NCBI GenBank assembly: GCA_000739535.1
Contig: DF820464.1
Location: 1 to 64,000 of the forward strand
From: Candidatus Vecturithrix granuli
GTDB taxonomy: Bacteria; Moduliflexota; Moduliflexia; Moduliflexales; Moduliflexaceae
Length of the DNA stretch: 64,000 nucleotides
Direction: 5' to 3'
Both the position numbers and the translations under genes were made by a program. Below are positions 11,345 to 21,104 of this stretch, piece after piece (position 1 is the stretch's first letter; each line of letters starts with the position of its first letter). The notes beneath the pieces are model-generated. The model did no database searches, was not told where the DNA came from, and saw nothing but the letters and a program-made list of their open reading frames with translations.

Positions 11345-12598
11345 ATGAAAAAAATCGTACTCATTATATTTATAAGCGTCAGCCTGATTTGCTCATGCCA
11401 TACGTATTCAATAGCATCGGAACGTGATGAGGCGTATCCGGCTCTTTTTGAAGAAATTTGTCAGATCGTAGAAGAAAATTTTTATGATGCTTCACTGATT
11501 CAAGAACAATTCCCCTCAATCAAAGCAGAATACAAGGAGCAGATCGCAACAGCATCAACGCCCGCGGAGTTCTCTGCAATGGTGAATGCGATGCTGGGGC
11601 GGCTCAATTCGTCGCACACCTATTATTTGACTCCAAGCGATTATGAGTATTACCATCTAGCGGCCGTGTTTGCATTCCTGCCTGCGATTCAAGAACTTTT
11701 TGATCATCAAGAAATCAGCTATCCAACGGTTGGAATCATGACCGAAACAATTGACAATCAAGTCTTTATCGCCTCAGTTCTTCCGGGAGGCGTCGCAGAA
11801 CAGGCGGGATTGCTCAGCGGAGATGAAATCATTGCCGTGAACGGCGCGCCCTATCAACCGATTGATTTATTCAAAGCACACGTTGGAAAACCGGTGGAAA
11901 TTGTGATTAAGAGAAGTTCCGACGGCGTCCCTCAAGCATTGACCCTGACACCAAAACGCATAAATCCCAAAGTCGAAATGCTGGAAGCTGAGCAAGCCAG
12001 TATCCGCGTGATCGAAACCCCGGAACATAGGATTGGGTATATTCATATTTACTCCTATGCGGGCCAGGAATATCATGACGAGCTTATTGCGGCGATTGCC
12101 TGGGGAGATTTGAAAGATGTTGACGCCTTGATTATTGACTTACGCTATGGGTTGGGCGGAGCCGATCCGACCTATTTGAATATCTTTAATCCACATGTCC
12201 CGGTGATTAGCTGGGTCGATCGCAGGGGAAACTCAGGCCGCTATGATCCTCAATGGCGGAAACCCGCGGTGTTTTTAGTCAATAAAACGACCAGAAGCGG
12301 CAAGGAAATCCTCGTGTTTGGCGCAAAACAATATCAATTGGCGACGGTTATAGGGGAACGAACGGCCGGAGCCGTTGTAGGGGCCACCTTGTTTCGGCTA
12401 TCGAACGGCAATCTGCTATATTTGGCAGTCAGAAGCAGTTTAATTGACGGCGTGAACTTAGAAGGCGTTGGCGTTATGCCCGATATTGAAATTCCGGTGG
12501 ATATTCGTTACTGCCAGGGACAAGATAAGCAATTGGAACGCGCGGTTGAGTATTTGCTGGAGACTTTGCGGTCTCAAGAAACAGGCGTGAAATCATAG
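11345..12598 (+). CDS. S41 family (C-terminal processing-type) serine peptidase with PDZ domain
   Basis: Secreted or membrane-tethered protease of 417 residues. An N-terminal signal (MKKIVLIIF..., 1-25) targets export; Cys residues at its end (LICSC) could be an atypical lipobox. An N-terminal cap (about 30-130) precedes a PDZ domain with SVLPGGVAEQAGLLSGDEI, then the S41 core. The probable nucleophile is Ser318 in TTRSGKE, matching the S-x-x-E pattern of S41 enzymes and followed by GERTAGAV. The family cleaves proteins from exposed C-termini. It stands alone between katG and pot genes. The substrate is unknown. Confidence 0.82.
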   Translation: MKKIVLIIFISVSLICSCHTYSIASERDEAYPALFEEICQIVEENFYDASLIQEQFPSIKAEYKEQIATASTPAEFSAMVNAMLGRLNSSHTYYLTPSDYEYYHLAAVFAFLPAIQELFDHQEISYPTVGIMTETIDNQVFIASVLPGGVAEQAGLLSGDEIIAVNGAPYQPIDLFKAHVGKPVEIVIKRSSDGVPQALTLTPKRINPKVEMLEAEQASIRVIETPEHRIGYIHIYSYAGQEYHDELIAAIAWGDLKDVDALIIDLRYGLGGADPTYLNIFNPHVPVISWVDRRGNSGRYDPQWRKPAVFLVNKTTRSGKEILVFGAKQYQLATVIGERTAGAVVGATLFRLSNGNLLYLAVRSSLIDGVNLEGVGVMPDIEIPVDIRYCQGQDKQLERAVEYLLETLRSQETGVKS

Positions 12599-12784
12599 GC
12601 ATTGCCGAATAAAAAAAGTTTTTTTCCGAATCTCTTTTTCATTGACAGGGAGAAACAGCCTTCATAGGATACCTTGAAAATCTTGACAGTAGGATAACTA
12701 CTTGTTTTATGGTGATTTATGGTGAAAGTTGTTTGGCGATTTTTCTCTGTAAACTGCTTAAAATTTTGTATGGGATTCGGATAG

Positions 12785-13873
12785 ATGGAACATAGCGTCG
12801 AGTTACGGAATGTAACCAAGGTATTTGACGATGATACGGTCGCTGTAGATAACGTATCATTTGCTATCAAACCAGGCGAATTTTTTTCCTTGCTTGGTCC
12901 GAGTGGTTGCGGCAAAACTACTCTTCTTCGCATGATTGCCGGATTTGAAAAGCCTAGCTCCGGCACAGTTCTCCTCAACGGTAAAGATATTACCGATACG
13001 CCCCCCTATAAACGCGATGTCAATATGGTCTTTCAAAGCTACGCGCTCTTTCCGCACATGACAGTGTATAATAACATTGCGTATGGCTTGAAGATGAAGC
13101 ATGTACCCAAACCGAAAATTGTCGAGGCCGTGAATGATGTGCTGCAAAAGGTCAAATTAACGGGGCTGGAAAAACGCCGAATCACGCAATTGAGCGGCGG
13201 ACAACAGCAGCGTGTGGCCCTGGCGCGGGCTTTAGTGAACCATCCGGCCGTGCTTTTGCTCGATGAGCCGTTAGGCGCGTTAGATCAAAAACTGCGGGAA
13301 CAGATGCAGATCGAACTGGTCAATCTGCAAGAACAGGTGAAAATCACGTTTGTGTTCGTAACGCACGATCAGCGGGAATCGCTCACCATTTCCGACCGGA
13401 TTGCGGTGATGAATAATGGTAATGTCGAGCAACTCGGCAGTCCGAAAGAGATTTATGAATTTCCTGCAACACGCTTTGTTGCTGACTTTATTGGCACATC
13501 CAATTTTTTGACGGGTATCTATCGCGGCGAGGAAAACGGCTTAAAACGCATTGTGATTCCTGGAGCCGAGGTATGGGTGGAATCGCCGCAGGAGATTGAG
13601 ACCGGAGAACACGTCACGGTCGTCATTCGACCGGAAAAGCTTTCAATTTCCAAAGAACCGAATGATATTGAGCTGAATTCCTTACAAGGGGTTATCGAAG
13701 AAATTATTTATGTTGGTACGGACACGCGCTATTTTGTGCGAATACTCGCGAATGACATGGTGCTCCAGGTTTTCGCGCAAAATGTACTGCACACGGCCAA
13801 ACAACGGTTTACCTGGTTCGATCAGGTGTATGTTAGTTGGGATCCAGGCAGCACATCTTTGATAAAAGAGTAA
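12785..13873 (+). CDS. potA: Spermidine/putrescine ABC transporter ATP-binding protein PotA
   Basis: ATPase of a polyamine importer, 362 residues. Walker A is GPSGCGKTT (38-46), the signature LSGGQQQRVALARAL, Walker B LLLDEPLGALD and switch His in VTHDQ. A C-terminal TOBE-type domain (about 285-360) is typical of PotA/MalK-like ATPases. The next gene starts directly after its stop codon, so all four pot genes are probably cotranscribed. A weak promoter, TTGACA at 12683-12688 with a poor -10, lies upstream in the 186-nt gap after the S41 gene. Confidence 0.92.
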   Translation: MEHSVELRNVTKVFDDDTVAVDNVSFAIKPGEFFSLLGPSGCGKTTLLRMIAGFEKPSSGTVLLNGKDITDTPPYKRDVNMVFQSYALFPHMTVYNNIAYGLKMKHVPKPKIVEAVNDVLQKVKLTGLEKRRITQLSGGQQQRVALARALVNHPAVLLLDEPLGALDQKLREQMQIELVNLQEQVKITFVFVTHDQRESLTISDRIAVMNNGNVEQLGSPKEIYEFPATRFVADFIGTSNFLTGIYRGEENGLKRIVIPGAEVWVESPQEIETGEHVTVVIRPEKLSISKEPNDIELNSLQGVIEEIIYVGTDTRYFVRILANDMVLQVFAQNVLHTAKQRFTWFDQVYVSWDPGSTSLIKE

Positions 13874-14731
13874 ATGGTGAAATCAATGAAACGAACACTC
13901 GGGTTATGGGGTTTGTTGTTCCCGGCCGGATTTTGGCTGTTGTTCTTTTTTATCCTGCCCTTAGGGTTGATTGTAGTGTATAGTTTTGCCCAACGCGGAT
14001 TGTATGGCGGAATTGATTGGGTATTTACCTGGGAAAATTATACGCGTGCGATTGATCCGCTCTATTTCATCATTTTCTGGCGATCTTTAGGTATAGCGTT
14101 GTTTACGACTGTTTTCTGTCTGTTGTGTGGCTATCCTCTGGCCTATTTTATTGCCTTTGCTGCGCCGCGCCTAAAAAACATTCTCCTGATCTTGCTGATC
14201 ATTCCTTTCTGGACGAATTTTCTCATTCGAACCTACGCCTGGATTGTGATTTTACAAGATCAGGGCGTAATTAACGCATCGCTCTTGCACTTTGGGATTA
14301 TTCGCGAACCTTTGAGTTTACTGTATAATACCAAAGCCGTGATGATTGGGATGTTGTATGGCTATCTGCCTTTTATGGTTTTGCCGATCTATGCCAGTCT
14401 GGAAAAACTCCATCCGCCGCTCTTAGAGGCCTCGATGGATTTGGGGGCCAATCGTCTGAAAACATTTTTTCATATCACAGTTCCTTTGACCCTACCTGGC
14501 ATTGTCGCAGGAATTATTCTGGTATTTGTGCCGACGATCGGCGAATTCATCATTCCCGATATTCTTGGAGGCGCAAAAACCATTCTGATTGGCAACATCG
14601 TCACGAATCAATTTCTGACCGCGCGCGACTGGCCCTTTGGTTCAGCGATGACGATGATTTTAGTCGCTTTTGTTCTGATCGGATTAAGTATCTTTTTCCG
14701 CTTTAGCAATAATGGGGAATTTTTAGGGTAG
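13874..14731 (+). CDS. potB: Polyamine ABC transporter permease PotB
   Basis: Inner-membrane permease, 285 residues, with six predicted helices. The conserved cytoplasmic EAA loop reads EASMDLGANRLKTFFHITVPLTLPG, ending in the usual Gly, and docks on PotA. Start ATG 13874 abuts the potA stop; Met5 (13886) is a possible alternative. It pairs with potC, which begins 2 nt after its stop. Order and family membership match E. coli potABCD. Confidence 0.92.
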   Translation: MVKSMKRTLGLWGLLFPAGFWLLFFFILPLGLIVVYSFAQRGLYGGIDWVFTWENYTRAIDPLYFIIFWRSLGIALFTTVFCLLCGYPLAYFIAFAAPRLKNILLILLIIPFWTNFLIRTYAWIVILQDQGVINASLLHFGIIREPLSLLYNTKAVMIGMLYGYLPFMVLPIYASLEKLHPPLLEASMDLGANRLKTFFHITVPLTLPGIVAGIILVFVPTIGEFIIPDILGGAKTILIGNIVTNQFLTARDWPFGSAMTMILVAFVLIGLSIFFRFSNNGEFLG

Positions 14732-14733
14732 CC

Positions 14734-15537
14734 ATGAAACAGATTGCTCAATCTCCGGCCATTCAATCGAAGTTTCAGAAACGCACGTTAACCACCTGGG
14801 CGATTCTGATGTATGCTTTTCTCTATCTGCCCATCTTCACGCTGATCGTGTTTTCCTTTAATAATTCCCGTTCAGGCGTGGTGTGGAAAGGGTTCACGCT
14901 CGATTGGTATCGGAAACTGCTCAGCGACGCTTCAATCGCGATTGCGTTGGAAAATAGTTTGATTATCGCGGTAGTGACGACAGTGATTTCCACAGTCATC
15001 GGCACGATGGCGGCCCTGGCTATGCACAAATACCGCTTTCGCTGGAAAATCGTCTGGAATGGGATTGTATATATGCCAGTGATTATCCCTGAAATTGTGG
15101 TGGGCGTCTCGCTGCTTTCCTTTTTCGCGCTCTTAAAAATCGGATTAGGGTTGACCACGATTACCATCGCGCATATTGCCTTTTGCGTATCCTATGTGAT
15201 TATTGTGGTTCAAGCCAGATTGCATGGGTTTGACCGCAGAATGGAAGAAGCTTCGATGGATTTGGGCGCAAACCGGTATAAAACCTTCTTTTATGTCACC
15301 TTGCCGATTATTGCGCCCGGCATTATCAGCGCAGCCTTACTTTGTTTTACCTTATCCATTGATGATTTTGTGATTACGTTTTTTACGCAGGGGCCGAATT
15401 CGACCACCTTGCCTGTTAAAATTTATTCGATGGTGAAATTTGGCGTGACCCCGGTGGTCAATGCGATTTCGACGCTCTTTCTGGTGGTTACCACAGCCGC
15501 CGTTATTCTGATTACCAGACTTGAAAAGGGGGGATGA
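14734..15537 (+). CDS. potC: Polyamine ABC transporter permease PotC
   Basis: Second permease of the polyamine importer, 267 residues and about six helices. Its EAA loop (EEASMDLGANRYKTFF, then LPIIAPGI) is nearly the same as in potB, as expected for a heterodimer on the PotA dimer. The end of the frame is RLEKGG. A 116-nt gap to potD contains no obvious gene. Confidence 0.92.
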   Translation: MKQIAQSPAIQSKFQKRTLTTWAILMYAFLYLPIFTLIVFSFNNSRSGVVWKGFTLDWYRKLLSDASIAIALENSLIIAVVTTVISTVIGTMAALAMHKYRFRWKIVWNGIVYMPVIIPEIVVGVSLLSFFALLKIGLGLTTITIAHIAFCVSYVIIVVQARLHGFDRRMEEASMDLGANRYKTFFYVTLPIIAPGIISAALLCFTLSIDDFVITFFTQGPNSTTLPVKIYSMVKFGVTPVVNAISTLFLVVTTAAVILITRLEKGG

Positions 15538-15653
15538 TCGGTTTTGAGATGTAGGGTGAAGCCGAAAAAACGTGGAATAAACAGCAAGAGACTAGCATTT
15601 ATGGATGAGGATGGCGTATTGCGCTGTGTTCATGCGTGAATTGCTGATTGACA

Positions 15654-16697
15654 ATGATGAAACAATTTTTGCGAGTACTGGCGTTAATTGTTTTCATAGT
15701 GAGCATGGCGAGTGTTCTTTCTACCTCGTATGCTCAGGACAACGTGTTGAATGTTTATAATTGGGATGATTATATTGATGACAGCACAATTCCTGAATTC
15801 GAAGAAAAATTCGGAGTCAAAGTCCACTATGATGTGTACGATAGCAATGAAACTTTGTTGGCCAAACTTCAGGCCGGGGCCACAGGATTTGACGTGATTT
15901 TCCCTTCGGATTACATGATAAAAATCATGGTTCAGTTAGACTTATTAGAACCTCTCAATAAGAGCAAAATTCCTAATATCAAAAATGTCGATCCTTTGTT
16001 TCTTGATCAACCTTTTGATCCGGGCAACCAGTATTCGCTGCCCTATACCTGGGGAACAGCAGGCATCGGCTATCTGGCAGATCAAATTACCGAGTCGGTT
16101 GATAGTTGGAGCGTCATGTTTGATCCCAAATACAGCGGACGGATTGTGATGCTCGATGATGTGCGTGAGGCTCTTGGGGCCGCGTTAAAATATCTGGGTT
16201 ATTCCCTGAATTCTACGAATCCTGATGAATTACAGCAGGCCAAAGAGTTATTAATTCGCCAGAAACCGCTCGTCAAAGCTTATGCCTCTGCTCAGGCAGA
16301 ATATATGCTCCTTTCCGGCGATGCCTGGCTTATTCATAACTGGAGCGGCGATGTGCACAGAGCTACATTAGAAAATTCGAACATCACCTACGTTGTTCCT
16401 AAAGAAGGCAGCTCAAAATTTATTGATAATTGCGCCATTCCGAAAACCGCACAAAACAAAGAGTTGGCGCATGCGTTCATTAATTTTCTGCTGGAGCCTG
16501 AAGTGGATGCCCGCATTCATAATCACATTCGCTATATGTCGCCGAATACAGCAGCTTTACCGTATTTGGATGAAGCTCTGCGGAACACTATGCAGAAGAT
16601 GTCGCCGGAGATTGCTGCAAAGCTGGAATATATTGAAGACCTTGGACAGGCAACGCGGTTGTGGGATAAAATCTGGACCGAGATTAAAGCTCAATAA
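15654..16697 (+). CDS. potD: Periplasmic spermidine/putrescine-binding protein PotD
   Basis: Substrate-binding protein that delivers polyamines to PotB/PotC. I start at ATG 15654 (347 residues); the open frame begins at a TTG two codons earlier. The first 29 residues form a classic signal peptide with probable cleavage after SYA. The mature protein begins with the typical LNVYNWDDYIDDSTIPEFEEK segment of this family, where Trp and the acidic residues help hold the polyamine, and includes FPSDYM, PYTWGTAGIGY and NWSGDV blocks. Full length and last in the operon; a palindromic repeat follows its stop. Confidence 0.93.
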   Translation: MMKQFLRVLALIVFIVSMASVLSTSYAQDNVLNVYNWDDYIDDSTIPEFEEKFGVKVHYDVYDSNETLLAKLQAGATGFDVIFPSDYMIKIMVQLDLLEPLNKSKIPNIKNVDPLFLDQPFDPGNQYSLPYTWGTAGIGYLADQITESVDSWSVMFDPKYSGRIVMLDDVREALGAALKYLGYSLNSTNPDELQQAKELLIRQKPLVKAYASAQAEYMLLSGDAWLIHNWSGDVHRATLENSNITYVVPKEGSSKFIDNCAIPKTAQNKELAHAFINFLLEPEVDARIHNHIRYMSPNTAALPYLDEALRNTMQKMSPEIAAKLEYIEDLGQATRLWDKIWTEIKAQ

Positions 16698-16716
16698 AGG
16701 AAATATTTTCACCATA

Positions 16717-16800
16717 CAGGTGCGAAAGCTCTGCTTTCGCCTGTCAAACAGGAGTGTCAAAGCTCTGCTTTCGTTGTCAAAGCAGAGCTTTGACACTCCT
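16717..16800. repeat. Dispersed palindromic repeat, AGGAGT family, copy 2 (best copy)
   Basis: A small hairpin GCGAAAGC-TCT-GCTTTCGC is followed by a long one with perfect 22-nt arms at 16750-16771 and 16779-16800, beginning AGGAGTGTC and ending GACACTCCT. It fills the gap between convergent potD and the TPR/HEAT gene, so it may act as a bidirectional transcription or mRNA-end structure. Confidence 0.75.
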
Positions 16801-16804
16801 GGCT

Positions 16805-19180
16805 CTAATCAGGCGTCACAATCCGATCTAACGCCTGTTCAGCAGCCAGACGAAGCTCTTGAGATTCTGAGGCGTCGTGCAAAAAGTTTTGCAAAAGCGG
16901 CATAGCCAATTGCGATCCGATCTGGCCGAGCGCCTGAATCGCGGCGAGTCGAATCGCGGGCGAGCGATCAGAGACCGCTATGGTGTTCAGGCTATACATG
17001 CCCTGTTCTAAGTGTAATTGACCGATAGCTTGAATAAGTGTGAGCAGCAGCGTGGTTTCTTCCGGCTTTTCGGTCTGGCCTATCAATTGTTTCAGACGCG
17101 TGTACATTTTCCCCGCGCCAGAGCTTCCTTCTTGATAGCGTTTCGCGGTCAAATCGTTCAACAAATGCGCTAAATAGAGCCGTTCTTCAGGTTCTTGCGT
17201 CTGTTCAAACAGCCTGATAATTTCTGTTTTGACCAGCGGATGCCGTTCTGTAAACAAAACATCGTGCAACAGCTTGACCTGCACATCCCGCCCCTGGAGC
17301 GATTGCGCCACATAGAGCCGGATGTTAGCGTCTTCATCGTGCAGCATGTTCATCAAATGATAGGTCGCTTGTTCGGTTTCTTGCTGGGCGTAATACCCCG
17401 CCAGTTCCAGTCGAATATCTGGATATGGATTTTCGTTCGCCACCTCCGTCAGACATTGTTGCGCCAGAGGCTGTGTCATTTGAAAAAGGAGGTGCAAGGT
17501 CGCCATCCGAATGTGTTCGTTTGCATGTCCCAGCAGTTCACGTAATAATTGAATGGCAAGCCGTGATCCGTTATTGCCCAATATCGGAAGGATTTGCGGG
17601 TAAATTTCCGGAAAGGTTTCCCAGGTGAAAATTTGACGCAATTCAAACAACAAATCGTCAATTTCATAGAGTTCTTGAAGTACCCATAACACGCCTTCCC
17701 AATCTTCGCGGTCTGGCAGACGAAAGGTTTGGAGCAATCCATCGAGAATATCTTTTGTGACAATGCGGTGATGGGCTAAAATGACAAGCACCGCGGGATA
17801 TTGCCAGATGGAACGATCATGGCGGACCAGAATATCTTCAACCTCGTGCTCATCTAAATCCGCGTACATGGCTGCACGAAATGCTAATTTAGCCTCTTCA
17901 GCCCGCTCAATTTTATGATACAGAAGACCCAGATAGAGATACAAATGTGGATTTTGCACTTGAAAGGTCGCTAATTTTTCCAGCAATTCGATCAATTTGT
18001 ACAGCATCGTGCGCTCAAGCGGCAATTCCAGGAGAGTCCGGTAATAAATCAACGCCTTATGAAAGTGTCCAATCGCTTCGTAGAGTTTCGCGGTAATCAG
18101 ATACAGAGCAATATCGTCCGGCGCGCGCCGGATCGCCCGTTCATATTCGGAGATCATGTCGTGCAGCGTTGCACGATATTCACGATGCGAACTGCCGTAT
18201 TGGTCGTAAAGACCGGTCACAATTTGCTCGCTTTCCGCAATGGCTTCATCCACTTGAAGTTTACGCAGATAAGAACGAAATAGGGCCTGCCGGATAAAGA
18301 GATCCTGAGGAACGCATTGCAAAGCCTGACAATAGTATTTGGTTGCTTCATTGGTCGTGAGAGCATTGCGGGCATACACTGTCGCCAACAACACCAGAAC
18401 GTCAGTCCGTCCCGGATGTTTTGTCAAGACATCCCGACAGTAGGTCACAACCCGGCCATATTCCCCGCTGGTATAATGTACTTTCGCTAAAGTCGCCAGA
18501 ATATCAGAATGATGTTTCTCATACTCAAAACCGGCTTCCCCTACCGCAATTGCCTGTTCATATTTGCCCTGGCGATAGTAACATTCACAGAGCGCACTTC
18601 GCACCGTAAGATTCTGTGGTTCCTGTTCGAGAATCTGGGCATACACGGTTGGGGCAAAGGGGGAATACTTATATTTTTCCGTAAGCAGGTATTGGGAAAA
18701 CATAAACTGCACAACAGTTCGATCCTGCGGATATTCTTTCAAGCAGCGCTGCAACAGCAAATTACTGAGATCATCGAAGGGTCGGTGGTGGAAACAGGCG
18801 AATTTCAGTTGTTGATAGGTTTCTGCATCAAGAGCTTTTAACGTAAGTAAACGGTCGTACATTTTTAAGGCATTCTGATAGCGCGCCGCAGCAAATTCGC
18901 CCTTTGCCAGCAGGGAAAGTACACCCACATCGGAAAAACGGCGATGGCAGGCCGCTTCGATCAACTCATCGAAAGCCTGAATATGTTTCCGGGCTTGCCA
19001 GGCAGTATAGAGCAACCGATAGGCTTCAATCAGCGCATCCCTTACCTGTTCCGGCGCATAAGGGGTAGTTGATTGGGTTTCTGTTTGAATAAACTCCCAA
19101 TACAGCGACAACGCCTCGTCGTCCTGCTGTTGAGTCTCTATCGCGCTTTTGATCCGTTCGATGTTCGCTTCAGCCATCAT
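16805..19180 (-). CDS. TPR and HEAT-repeat scaffold protein, function unknown
   Basis: A 791-residue protein without signal peptide or clear membrane helix. Residues about 50-440 are TPR-like helical hairpins (for example YRQGKYEQAIAVGEAGFEYEKHHSDIL, ALIYYRTLLELPLE); residues about 550-790 are HEAT/PBS-type repeats (NNGSRLAIQLLRELLGHANEHIRMATLHLL, SPAIRLAAIQALGQIGSQLAMPLLQNFL). Both are protein-binding scaffolds; no catalytic motif is seen. It starts 20 nt after the stop of the OmpA-domain gene and is surely cotranscribed, so I infer that the two act together at the envelope. The exact partner is unknown. Confidence 0.75.
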   Translation of the reverse strand: MMAEANIERIKSAIETQQQDDEALSLYWEFIQTETQSTTPYAPEQVRDALIEAYRLLYTAWQARKHIQAFDELIEAACHRRFSDVGVLSLLAKGEFAAARYQNALKMYDRLLTLKALDAETYQQLKFACFHHRPFDDLSNLLLQRCLKEYPQDRTVVQFMFSQYLLTEKYKYSPFAPTVYAQILEQEPQNLTVRSALCECYYRQGKYEQAIAVGEAGFEYEKHHSDILATLAKVHYTSGEYGRVVTYCRDVLTKHPGRTDVLVLLATVYARNALTTNEATKYYCQALQCVPQDLFIRQALFRSYLRKLQVDEAIAESEQIVTGLYDQYGSSHREYRATLHDMISEYERAIRRAPDDIALYLITAKLYEAIGHFHKALIYYRTLLELPLERTMLYKLIELLEKLATFQVQNPHLYLYLGLLYHKIERAEEAKLAFRAAMYADLDEHEVEDILVRHDRSIWQYPAVLVILAHHRIVTKDILDGLLQTFRLPDREDWEGVLWVLQELYEIDDLLFELRQIFTWETFPEIYPQILPILGNNGSRLAIQLLRELLGHANEHIRMATLHLLFQMTQPLAQQCLTEVANENPYPDIRLELAGYYAQQETEQATYHLMNMLHDEDANIRLYVAQSLQGRDVQVKLLHDVLFTERHPLVKTEIIRLFEQTQEPEERLYLAHLLNDLTAKRYQEGSSGAGKMYTRLKQLIGQTEKPEETTLLLTLIQAIGQLHLEQGMYSLNTIAVSDRSPAIRLAAIQALGQIGSQLAMPLLQNFLHDASESQELRLAAEQALDRIVTPD

Positions 19181-19200
19181 GGTGCGACAACCTCGTGTAA

Positions 19201-20295
19201 TTATTCGTCAAGACCTAAATTCAGTAAGGAGCTATTGAGAAAGACAATCTCGATGCGCCGGTTCTGTGCCAGGGCCTCGGCACTCTCGCCAGGGGATTTA
19301 GGTTTATATTCAGAATGTCCGACTACTGCGAGATGTTGGGGCGGAATCCCGCGTTCGATAAAATATTGGGCGACGGCATGGGCCCGGGCGGCTGAAAGTT
19401 CCCAATTGTCTTTGTAGAGTGGATTATCCGAGCGTACCGGCACGGTATCGGTATGCCCTTCGATTTGAATCAGATCGTATGCGCCGCTTATAATCGCCGC
19501 CCGCGCTTCTTCGATGTGCTGATCCAGCATCTGTTTAAATTCATCTCGAATTTGCACCTGACCGGAACCAAAATAAATACTGCCCTGCGCGACCGGGATG
19601 ACTACTTTCTTTTTGAGCGATTCTAAACTTTTTAATTTTCTGAGTACCGATTCCGGCTCGTTGGTTTCTACCTTAAACACTCGTTTCATTTCCAGGATGA
19701 TTTTATTCCACTGTTCGAGAAAGCTGTAAAGGGTATCAATATTTCCATGAAATCCGACGTCTTCAAGCAGATTTTGGTAGGATTTAAGGCGAACCTGGTT
19801 CAGTTCCCATTCTTGTTTGGGCGGAATTTCGGCAATATCAGCATAACCGGCTTTGGATAAGACTTCAGCATGGCGATCCAGGGTATTTTGAATTTCCGCT
19901 AAGTGTAGTTCTGTTTCTGTTAAGTTCCGTAAGACTTCGGGAGAATATTGTTTGAAGTGCTTCCAATCTTCGTACATCGGCAATTCTGCCACGCGTTCGG
20001 CCCATCCGGTATTTTCAAGGACTTGCTTGGTCAGCTCGGCGTCTCGCCATTCAAGACGATGCGGGATTTCCTGAAAATGCTGGTATCCGGCCGCGTGTAA
20101 ACGCTCTTCAGATTGTTGGAGTTGCGCTCGAAGTTCTTGCACTTCCTGTTGCGCCTGAACCATAGCTTGCTTATTCAGGGTAAACGTGATCGCCGTAAAC
20201 GTCGTGATTACCACAAATACCAGGACAATCACGGAGAGGGCGTCAATATACCCAATAAACGGCACGCTTTCAATTCCTTCGCGTTGGTATGTCAT
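19201..20295 (-). CDS. Membrane-anchored coiled-coil protein with C-terminal OmpA/MotB domain
   Basis: A 364-residue envelope protein. One membrane helix (about 13-36) is followed by a long coiled coil rich in Gln and Glu (about 40-130), a helical middle part and an OmpA/MotB peptidoglycan-binding domain (about 230-355). The signature is IQIEGHTDTVP...NWELSAARAHAVAQYFIERG, with the Asp and Arg that bind diaminopimelate. MotB-like proteins share the layout, but no MotA-like gene is adjacent and no conserved MotB proton-carrying Asp is obvious in the helix (an Asp occurs in YIDALSV). It starts an operon with the TPR/HEAT gene. It could tether that scaffold to the cell wall. Confidence 0.78.
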   Translation of the reverse strand: MTYQREGIESVPFIGYIDALSVIVLVFVVITTFTAITFTLNKQAMVQAQQEVQELRAQLQQSEERLHAAGYQHFQEIPHRLEWRDAELTKQVLENTGWAERVAELPMYEDWKHFKQYSPEVLRNLTETELHLAEIQNTLDRHAEVLSKAGYADIAEIPPKQEWELNQVRLKSYQNLLEDVGFHGNIDTLYSFLEQWNKIILEMKRVFKVETNEPESVLRKLKSLESLKKKVVIPVAQGSIYFGSGQVQIRDEFKQMLDQHIEEARAAIISGAYDLIQIEGHTDTVPVRSDNPLYKDNWELSAARAHAVAQYFIERGIPPQHLAVVGHSEYKPKSPGESAEALAQNRRIEIVFLNSSLLNLGLDE

Positions 20296-20476
20296 AAGCT
20301 TCGTTGTTGAGTGTTTCAGGAGCGATACTTTAATTGCAAGCGATAGCGCCTCTGAAAAAAGTTAAATTGTCGATTTTCTCTTATTTGTATGTAGTATAGG
20401 ATGAAAGAGGGTTGGCAAGAAATTTTTTCTCGAAAACACAGAAAGTTTTGAATCTCTCTCTGCAACAGGCGGCACA

Positions 20477-20632
20477 TCACCGCGCCGCCTGTTCCTGCGC
20501 GACAAATTCGCTGATAATGTGCTTTAACACTCTCAAAATCCGAAAAATATCGAACACGTCAGTGCGGGTGGCCACATACGCTCGCTGATCGTGTACTGCC
20601 GCTCTTGCAATACCATAAAATTCCAAAACCGT
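20477..20632 (-). other. Short unrecognised open stretch next to the IS1595 relic
   Basis: About 51 codons open in one minus-strand frame, bounded by a stop at each end (TVLEFYGIARAAV... to ...VAQEQAAR). It lacks a start codon. It looks like the tail of a disrupted gene and lies directly downstream of the transposase fragment, but I cannot assign it. The remainder of 20296-20476 has no feature. Confidence 0.3.
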
Positions 20633-20647
20633 CTAAACACATAGCAG

Positions 20648-20896
20648 TCATAGACCGGATGATGGTGATGATTCAGTTCTTGCCGACTCAAAGATGATCC
20701 CTGTCACCTCCGTGAAACTCTTGCGGCACACCGCACACCGAGACCGGGAGACCTCTTGATCATGTTGATCATCCATTCTGCCCACCTGAGAGGCATGACA
20801 ATACGGACATTGTACCCCGTCCTTCCACCGATATTCCCGTAATAGGTGGGCACAACTCACCGACGTGACCTGCTTCAATAACCATTGGCTGAACAT
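20648..20896 (-). pseudogene. IS1595-family transposase fragment (zinc-ribbon N-terminus)
   Basis: The 82-codon frame matches the start of IS1595-type transposases: LLREYRWKDGVQCPYCHAS, then a second Cys pair in CAVCRKSFTEVTGIIFESART. The two CxxC knuckles form the zinc ribbon and TG-I-F follows as in the family. The frame stops shortly after, with no DDE catalytic domain, so the element is truncated and inactive. Terminal inverted repeats were not found. It sits immediately upstream of an AT-rich glycosyltransferase gene. Confidence 0.65.
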
Positions 20897-21104
20897 CCTC
20901 TTTTCCTCCTTGACTTTTTTTCCAGGTTACTCACACTGGTTCTGTTTTGGCAAGAAAAATATATTTGTCAAAACTTTCTATAAGAGCGTCCCTATATTTC
21001 CATGTTTTAACTCATGTTACGCACTCTCCCGGCAAGTTCGTGGAAGTGCGTTCGCAAAAAAATTGGCATACTTGAGTATATCACGATTACGTAAAAGATT
21101 GTTT

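Noticed and set aside
20865-21104. 80-codon N-terminal extension of the GT-C glycosyltransferase
   Set aside because: It runs antisense across the IS1595 relic and has no membrane or family features.
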